Below, piece by piece: positions 5,362 to 8,623 of a DNA stretch of 8,623 nt; within the stretch, counting starts at the first letter, position 1, and every line of letters starts with the position of its first letter. The stretch is from Candidatus Collierbacteria bacterium CG_4_9_14_3_um_filter_43_16 (GTDB lineage: Bacteria; Patescibacteriota; Microgenomatia; UBA1400; MFAQ01), in contig PFUC01000081.1 of NCBI GenBank assembly GCA_002789895.1, positions 1,335-9,957 of the forward strand, given 5' to 3'. Both the position numbers and the translations under genes were made by a program. The notes under the pieces are model-generated. The model was not told where the DNA came from and did no database searches. It was given only the letters and a program-made list of their open reading frames with translations.

Positions 5362-6966
5362 ATGAAGGGACGGGTAATTTTTGTTTTGGCGTTTGCCATT
5401 TATTTTGTGAGTATTTTTGGCGGCTTCGTACAGGACGATGTAAGGGTAGTGTCTGGAGACCCGGAAATGGGAAAGGTGAGTGCATTGGTGTCTACATTGA
5501 TCAGACCGTACTACTATTTGGATGGAAATGAGAGTTCGGTGTATAGACCTGTGACGAGTTTTAGTTTTTATCTGAATGCTTTGATTTCCGGGAAAGGAGC
5601 TTGGGGATTTCGATTGGGGAATGTATTGATCTATGCGTGGGTGTGTTGGCTGGTATACAGAGTCATGGAAGAACTCGAAAACTCAAAAACTCGAAAACTC
5701 AAAAAGGAGAAAATAAATGGAATGAGATCTCTCGTACCCTCTTCGGGGTATCTATGGAACTACGCTCGAGATGACGATAGTGTTGTGTGGTGGAGGGATT
5801 GGGCATTTTGGGGTACTGTGCTGTTTATTGTTTTGCCGATACATGCGGAAGTAGTAAACAATATAGTTGGCCGAGCAGAGATGTTGTCTTTGGCCTTTAT
5901 GCTTTTGGCGACCTTGAAGGGTATGGAAAGGAAATGGGAAGTGTGTGTTATGTATCTTTTTCTCTCCATGTTATCAAAGGAAACGGCGATGGTGGGCGTG
6001 CCGATACTGTTGTATTTGATTTGGATGGCGAACCAGGTAGAAAAGAAAGAAAAAGTGGGAGCGAGCGTGTTTGTGATGATGTCTTTGGTGGGATTTTTTC
6101 TGCTTCGGACGGTAGTTTTGGGGGGAACGGGAATAGAGAATAGGGCGACGACGGTAGAGAATCCGCTGAAGTTTGTGACGACTGAAAAAAGAATCCAGAA
6201 TGCTGTTGGACTAATTCCTTTTGGGGTGGGTAAAATATTTTTTCCGATAAATTTGAGCTATGACTATTCTTATAATCAAATAAAATTAGTAGATTCTTGG
6301 TTTGATTGGAGAGTTATTTTGGGAGTGGGTATGGCGACTATCAATGTTTTGTTGCTAACTGGATTGCCCCACCAGGTTTCGGGCGGGCACGGGGGCCCGC
6401 CCCTACATACAATGGCGGGTATCATGGGGATGATGTTGTTTTGGGGTCCGATACTGATTACCGGAAATATTTTGTTTCCAATAGGGACGATATTTGGGGA
6501 GAGATTGTGGTTTTGGCCGAGTCTGGGGGTGGTGATGATATTGTTTTCATTCACATTGAGATTTAGCGGGCAGGCACGAGGGCCTGCCCCTACAAGGAGA
6601 CTCCTTGAAGGCCTAATAATTGTTTTAGTAATCATCCTTTATGCCGGGAGGACGGTGGTTAGAAATTTTGATTGGCTGAGTCAGGAGAGACTATTCCTTC
6701 ACGACGCTAAGTATGTAACTGGTAGTGTAATGGCACAGAGCAATGCAGCGGCGATATATCTAATCGGACGCGATTTGGAAAAAGCCAAGCCAGTGATGGA
6801 GAGAGCCAGTGAAATCTATCCAAAATATCCAGAATTGCTGAATAATTGGGGACTCTATTACCAGTGGATCGGAAAAAAAGAAGAAGCAAAAATGAAGTTT
6901 GAGGAGTGCCTCGTGGAAAGGCCGGGAAGTGAGCTGTGTATGGGGAATTTGGAGCTTTTGAAGTAA
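5362..6966 (+). CDS. TMTC-like multi-TM glycosyltransferase with C-terminal TPRs
   Basis: A 534-residue membrane protein with about ten hydrophobic helices followed by a soluble tail. It begins with a TM helix (5-22) and QDD (24-26), the position of the acidic catalytic pair in PMT/TMTC-fold mannosyltransferases. TMTC signatures include YRPVTSFSFYLNAL (61-74), PIHAEVVNNIVGRAEMLSLAF (159-179), LSKETAMVGVPILLYL (204-219), INLSYDYS (296-303) and FPIGTIFGERLWFWPSLG (372-389). Residues ~455-530 form about two TPR units (AAAIYLIGRDLEKAKPVME; NNWGLYYQWIGKKEEAKMKF). Family members transfer a lipid-linked sugar to extracytoplasmic protein; that activity is inferred here. Residues ~104-140, 340-350 and 403-411 are translations of DNA repeats inserted in loops between helices. 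The start is set by TM1 and the -10 box six bases upstream. Confidence 0.83.
   Translation: MKGRVIFVLAFAIYFVSIFGGFVQDDVRVVSGDPEMGKVSALVSTLIRPYYYLDGNESSVYRPVTSFSFYLNALISGKGAWGFRLGNVLIYAWVCWLVYRVMEELENSKTRKLKKEKINGMRSLVPSSGYLWNYARDDDSVVWWRDWAFWGTVLFIVLPIHAEVVNNIVGRAEMLSLAFMLLATLKGMERKWEVCVMYLFLSMLSKETAMVGVPILLYLIWMANQVEKKEKVGASVFVMMSLVGFFLLRTVVLGGTGIENRATTVENPLKFVTTEKRIQNAVGLIPFGVGKIFFPINLSYDYSYNQIKLVDSWFDWRVILGVGMATINVLLLTGLPHQVSGGHGGPPLHTMAGIMGMMLFWGPILITGNILFPIGTIFGERLWFWPSLGVVMILFSFTLRFSGQARGPAPTRRLLEGLIIVLVIILYAGRTVVRNFDWLSQERLFLHDAKYVTGSVMAQSNAAAIYLIGRDLEKAKPVMERASEIYPKYPELLNNWGLYYQWIGKKEEAKMKFEECLVERPGSELCMGNLELLK
5671..5702. repeat. 8-bp tandem array (RAACTCRA x4) inside the TMTC-like gene
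   Basis: Four units: GAACTCGA, AAACTCAA, AAACTCGA and AAACTCAA. They encode ELENSKTRKLKK (104-115) in a cytoplasmic-type loop. The unit is the same as in the array at 3531-3562, though the two host genes are unrelated. Confidence 0.8.
5723..5775. repeat. Imperfect palindromic element inside the TMTC-like gene
   Basis: The left arm ATCTCTCGTA and right arm TACGCTCGAGAT are imperfect inverted repeats around a smaller hairpin TACCC (5735-5739)/GGGTA (5746-5750) with a six-base loop. The style, ending GCTCGAGATGAC, resembles the CATTGCGA...CAATGAC element at 3172-3248. It is translated as MRSLVPSSGYLWNYARDDDS and lies directly after the 8-bp tandem array, between two conserved TM segments. Confidence 0.5.
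6380..6407. repeat. GC-rich palindromic repeat, copy A
   Basis: Stem GGGCGGGC (6381-6388), six-base loop, stem GCCCGCCC (6395-6402), then CTACA. It is much richer in GC than its surroundings. It is translated as SGGHGGPPLHT in a loop of the TMTC-like protein, in a different codon phase from copies B and C. Both stem arms carry compensating changes (CGGG/CCCG for CAGG/CCTG), which keeps the pairing. Confidence 0.85.
6567..6594. repeat. GC-rich palindromic repeat, copy B
   Basis: Stem GGGCAGGC (6568-6575), loop ACGAGG, stem GCCTGCCC (6582-6589), then CTACA. It is translated as GQARGPAPT (403-411) between two hydrophobic segments of the TMTC-like protein. Confidence 0.88.
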
Positions 6967-6970
6967 AATG

Positions 6971-6976
6971 TAAGAT
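6971..6976 (+). promoter_or_regulatory. -10 box for the 268-residue unknown gene
   Basis: TAAGAT ends five bases before the ATG at 6982, in the 15-base gap after the TMTC-like gene. TAAAAT at 6964-6969 is an alternative. No Shine-Dalgarno is present. Confidence 0.4.
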
Positions 6977-6981
6977 ATATT

Positions 6982-7788
6982 ATGGAAACAGATAAATTGA
7001 TAGAGACGGATATAAAGGAATTAGGACACCAGGCTGAGCGAAGAATTGTAGGCGGGGAAGAGATATTCGTTAATGAAGAGGACAGAAGGTACCTAAGGCG
7101 AAAGTTACTAGAAAGAGATGAAACAACTTTTTCTTTGTTGGATGACGGGAAGATAGGGATTGTCGATAATGAGGAAGCTAAAGTGGTCACCAGAGAGCAA
7201 TGTGATACTGGAATCAAAGATGAAGACCATATTTCGATGTGGGTCGCTCAAACATATTTTCTAGCTGGAATGTTGCAACCAGAAAGATTTATTTCACTTG
7301 TATCAAATGTGGTGAGTGAAATAGCTGACTATGAGGACAAGAATGTGGTTAAGGCTTATGTGACTGAATTTTTTACAAACCAGCTTGGGAATAAAGCTAG
7401 AATAAAATACAACAAGCATCGTGCATACAGGAATGGGAAAAGTGGCAAGTCAAGTCTATCTAAGGAGGAAGAGGTTGAGAGTGCTTGGAAAGTAAAGGCC
7501 ATGGATGACGCAGTGGCTGTGATTTCCAGTACTTATAGATGGATGGAAGTGATTAACTCAGGGATGGAAGCAGAAGCAATTATGAGGCAGGGTGATTGTG
7601 AGGTTTATAGGGATTTGAGGGAAAGAACAATTAGAGGAGTGGAAAAAAAGAGAAAAACTAGTTTAGAAGATATTAAAAGAGTTGAAGATATAAAAGTTGA
7701 GGGGCAAAAAAAATTTAGAAAGGGTAGACATATTATGCTATTACCTCAAGGAACTCAGGGATTAATTATTGAACACTTAGTGGTGTAA
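6982..7788 (+). CDS. Hypothetical soluble protein, 268 residues
   Basis: I do not recognise the family. The protein is strongly charged and mostly helical in character, with no signal peptide or membrane helix. The N-terminal third (METDKLIETDIKELGHQAE, then VNEEDRRYLRRKLLERDE) is acidic/basic alternating. The middle is more hydrophobic and likely the folded core (HISMWVAQTYFLAGML, 83-98; FISLVSNVVSEIADYEDKN, 103-121; VVKAYVTEFFTNQLG, 122-136). A basic segment (KARIKYNKHRAYRNGKSGK) follows, then another helix pair (DDAVAVISSTYRWMEVINSG). The C-terminal part is lysine-rich, ending in HIMLLPQGTQGLIIEHLVV. The basic stretches could contact nucleic acid, but no motif supports this. It lies 15 bases after the TMTC-like gene and 35 bases before mnmA, each with its own -10 box, so a shared pathway is not implied. 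Confidence 0.75.
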   Translation: METDKLIETDIKELGHQAERRIVGGEEIFVNEEDRRYLRRKLLERDETTFSLLDDGKIGIVDNEEAKVVTREQCDTGIKDEDHISMWVAQTYFLAGMLQPERFISLVSNVVSEIADYEDKNVVKAYVTEFFTNQLGNKARIKYNKHRAYRNGKSGKSSLSKEEEVESAWKVKAMDDAVAVISSTYRWMEVINSGMEAEAIMRQGDCEVYRDLRERTIRGVEKKRKTSLEDIKRVEDIKVEGQKKFRKGRHIMLLPQGTQGLIIEHLVV

Positions 7789-7810
7789 GGAAAAAGCGCG
7801 ATGGGTCAGG

Positions 7811-7816
7811 TATAAT
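7811..7816 (+). promoter_or_regulatory. -10 box for mnmA
   Basis: A perfect TATAAT ends seven bases before the GTG start at 7824. No clear -35 is seen. Transcription would begin at or next to the GTG. Confidence 0.6.
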
Positions 7817-7823
7817 ATAGGAT

Positions 7824-8623
7824 GTGAATCGCAAAAAAGTGGCTGTGGGAATATCAGGTGGCGTAGACAGTGCCGTGAGTGCCTTGCTTTTGAAAAAGGC
7901 AGGCTATGACGTGGTTGGAGTGCATCTTTATTGCTGGCCACCAAAAAGCGAAATTGAGAGAGATGGTCTGACACGAGAGGAATGGATTAAGAAGAACGGC
8001 TGTCGGGCGGATGAGGATAGACAAATGGCACTTAAAACCTGCTTGGAGCTGGAGATACCATTCAAGGTATTGGACTTTTCGGAAGAGTATAACAAAAGAG
8101 TTATAAAGTATTTTTATGAAGAATACGAAGCAGGCAGAACCCCAAATCCGGATGTGTTGTGTAACAGTGAGATAAAGTTTGGGCTTTTCTTGGATTGGGC
8201 ACTAGCGAATGGGTTTGATTACATTGCGACCGGGCATTATGCGAGACTTGGACGGTTGCAACAAAACGGGCAGGCGCGGGGGCCTGCCCCTACAGGATTA
8301 TTTATTCCAAAGGATAAGCATAAAGACCAGACGTATTTTTTGTGGAAGCTGACACAGAAAGAACTGAGCCATGTGTTTTTCCCCCTCGGGGATTTGGTAA
8401 AAGGCGAAGTGAGAGAGATAGCCAAAGACGCGGGACTCTCGGTGGCCGATAAAAAAGACAGCCAGGGAATTTGTTTTGTGGGTAACGTGGAAGTGAGAGA
8501 GTTCTTGGCCAGAAGACTAAAAGTAGTTCCCGGTAAGGTGCTGGATACTGAAGGCCACGAAGTGGGTGCTCATGATGGAGTGTGGTTTTATACGATAGGG
8601 CAGAGAGGAGGGTGGAGATGGAA
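7824..8623 (+). CDS. mnmA: tRNA-uridine 2-sulfurtransferase MnmA (3' partial)
   Basis: The first 266 residues are visible; homologues are about 360-370 residues, so roughly 100 are missing past the window end. MnmA activates U34 of Lys, Glu and Gln tRNAs with ATP and inserts sulfur to give 2-thiouridine. Evidence: PP-loop SGGVDS (11-16), GRTPNPDVLCN with nucleophile C113, ATGHYAR (135-141), KDQTYFLW (167-174) and DSQGICFVG with the second catalytic C217. The start is GTG, because the ATG two bases earlier is followed at once by TGA. Two oddities: the segment after GVHLYCW (33-38) is about ten residues longer than in E. coli and adds cysteines (C37, C60, C73), and GQARGPAPT (149-157) in the loop before KDQTYF is translated palindromic repeat. 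Both catalytic cysteines are intact, so the enzyme is probably functional. Confidence 0.95.
   Translation, partial: MNRKKVAVGISGGVDSAVSALLLKKAGYDVVGVHLYCWPPKSEIERDGLTREEWIKKNGCRADEDRQMALKTCLELEIPFKVLDFSEEYNKRVIKYFYEEYEAGRTPNPDVLCNSEIKFGLFLDWALANGFDYIATGHYARLGRLQQNGQARGPAPTGLFIPKDKHKDQTYFLWKLTQKELSHVFFPLGDLVKGEVREIAKDAGLSVADKKDSQGICFVGNVEVREFLARRLKVVPGKVLDTEGHEVGAHDGVWFYTIGQRGGWRW
8267..8294. repeat. GC-rich palindromic repeat, copy C, inside mnmA
   Basis: Stem GGGCAGGC (8268-8275), loop GCGGGG, stem GCCTGCCC (8282-8289), then CTACA. It has the same orientation and codon phase as copy B and is translated identically (GQARGPAPT), although the host gene is unrelated. Confidence 0.9.

Noticed and set aside
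4994..5485. 163-codon open frame on the minus strand across the two small genes
   Set aside because: It is low-complexity, rich in Leu/Pro/Phe, overlaps the start of the TMTC-like gene and has no promoter or start signal of the kind seen on the + strand. It remains a weak alternative to the two small genes.
6380..6594. GC-rich hairpins as intrinsic terminators
   Set aside because: They lie inside open genes and lack a following T tract.
6276..6635. Shared peptide VGAGPRACP in minus-strand frames at 6276-6635 and 8237-8425
   Set aside because: It is only the reverse translation of the GC-rich palindromic repeat, not a real protein motif.
7822..7824. ATG at 7822 as the mnmA start
   Set aside because: It is followed immediately by TGA; the GTG at 7824 is in frame with the PP-loop.

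Overview
The window is about 8.6 kb of moderately AT-rich bacterial DNA with every convincing gene on the + strand. Compact genes, 1-4 base overlaps, start codons sitting almost directly behind -10 boxes, short palindromic repeats inside reading frames and the gene families themselves all suggest a Patescibacteria/CPR genome (Microgenomates-like). That placement is inference, since no rRNA or other marker gene is present. TGA is used as a stop by two well-delimited genes (ends 2083 and 3260), so the standard code fits better than code 25.

Left part (1-4216): a peptide-ligase/peptidase neighbourhood. It opens with the 3' end of a membrane protein of the 'inactive transglutaminase fused to 7 TM helices' type. 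One base of overlap leads into an alpha-L-glutamate-ligase-like ATP-grasp enzyme carrying a C-terminal retropepsin-like (ATP-dependent zinc protease/RimB-type) domain. After a 184-base intergenic region rich in inverted repeats come two paralogous RimK-like ATP-grasp genes overlapping by ATGA. Three ATP-grasp ligase-like proteins, one peptidase-like domain and one membrane anchor suggest a system that adds and trims amino-acid tags on a small molecule or protein; the substrate cannot be read from the sequence.

Middle (4217-5347): a type II toxin-antitoxin pair (ribbon-helix-helix antitoxin, RelE/ParE-like toxin) sits between two copies of a perfect 51-base direct repeat. One copy is the 3' end of the preceding ATP-grasp gene and the other is the end of a broken gene remnant. 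Two small unknown genes follow, each with its own -10 box.

Right part (5348-8623): a large membrane protein of the TMTC type (multi-TM glycosyltransferase-like body with C-terminal TPRs), an unrecognised soluble 268-residue protein, and the 5' part of mnmA (tRNA 2-thiouridine synthase), which runs off the window.

Two patterns cross gene boundaries. First, seven of the seven genes without a directly abutting upstream gene have a -10-like hexamer 5-12 bases before the start codon and no Shine-Dalgarno, which predicts leaderless mRNAs. Second, several repeat families (a GC-rich 8-bp-stem palindrome in three copies, an 8-bp tandem unit in two arrays, a CATTGCGA-type palindrome and a related inverted repeat) lie inside coding sequences and are translated without breaking the frame, including in mnmA.
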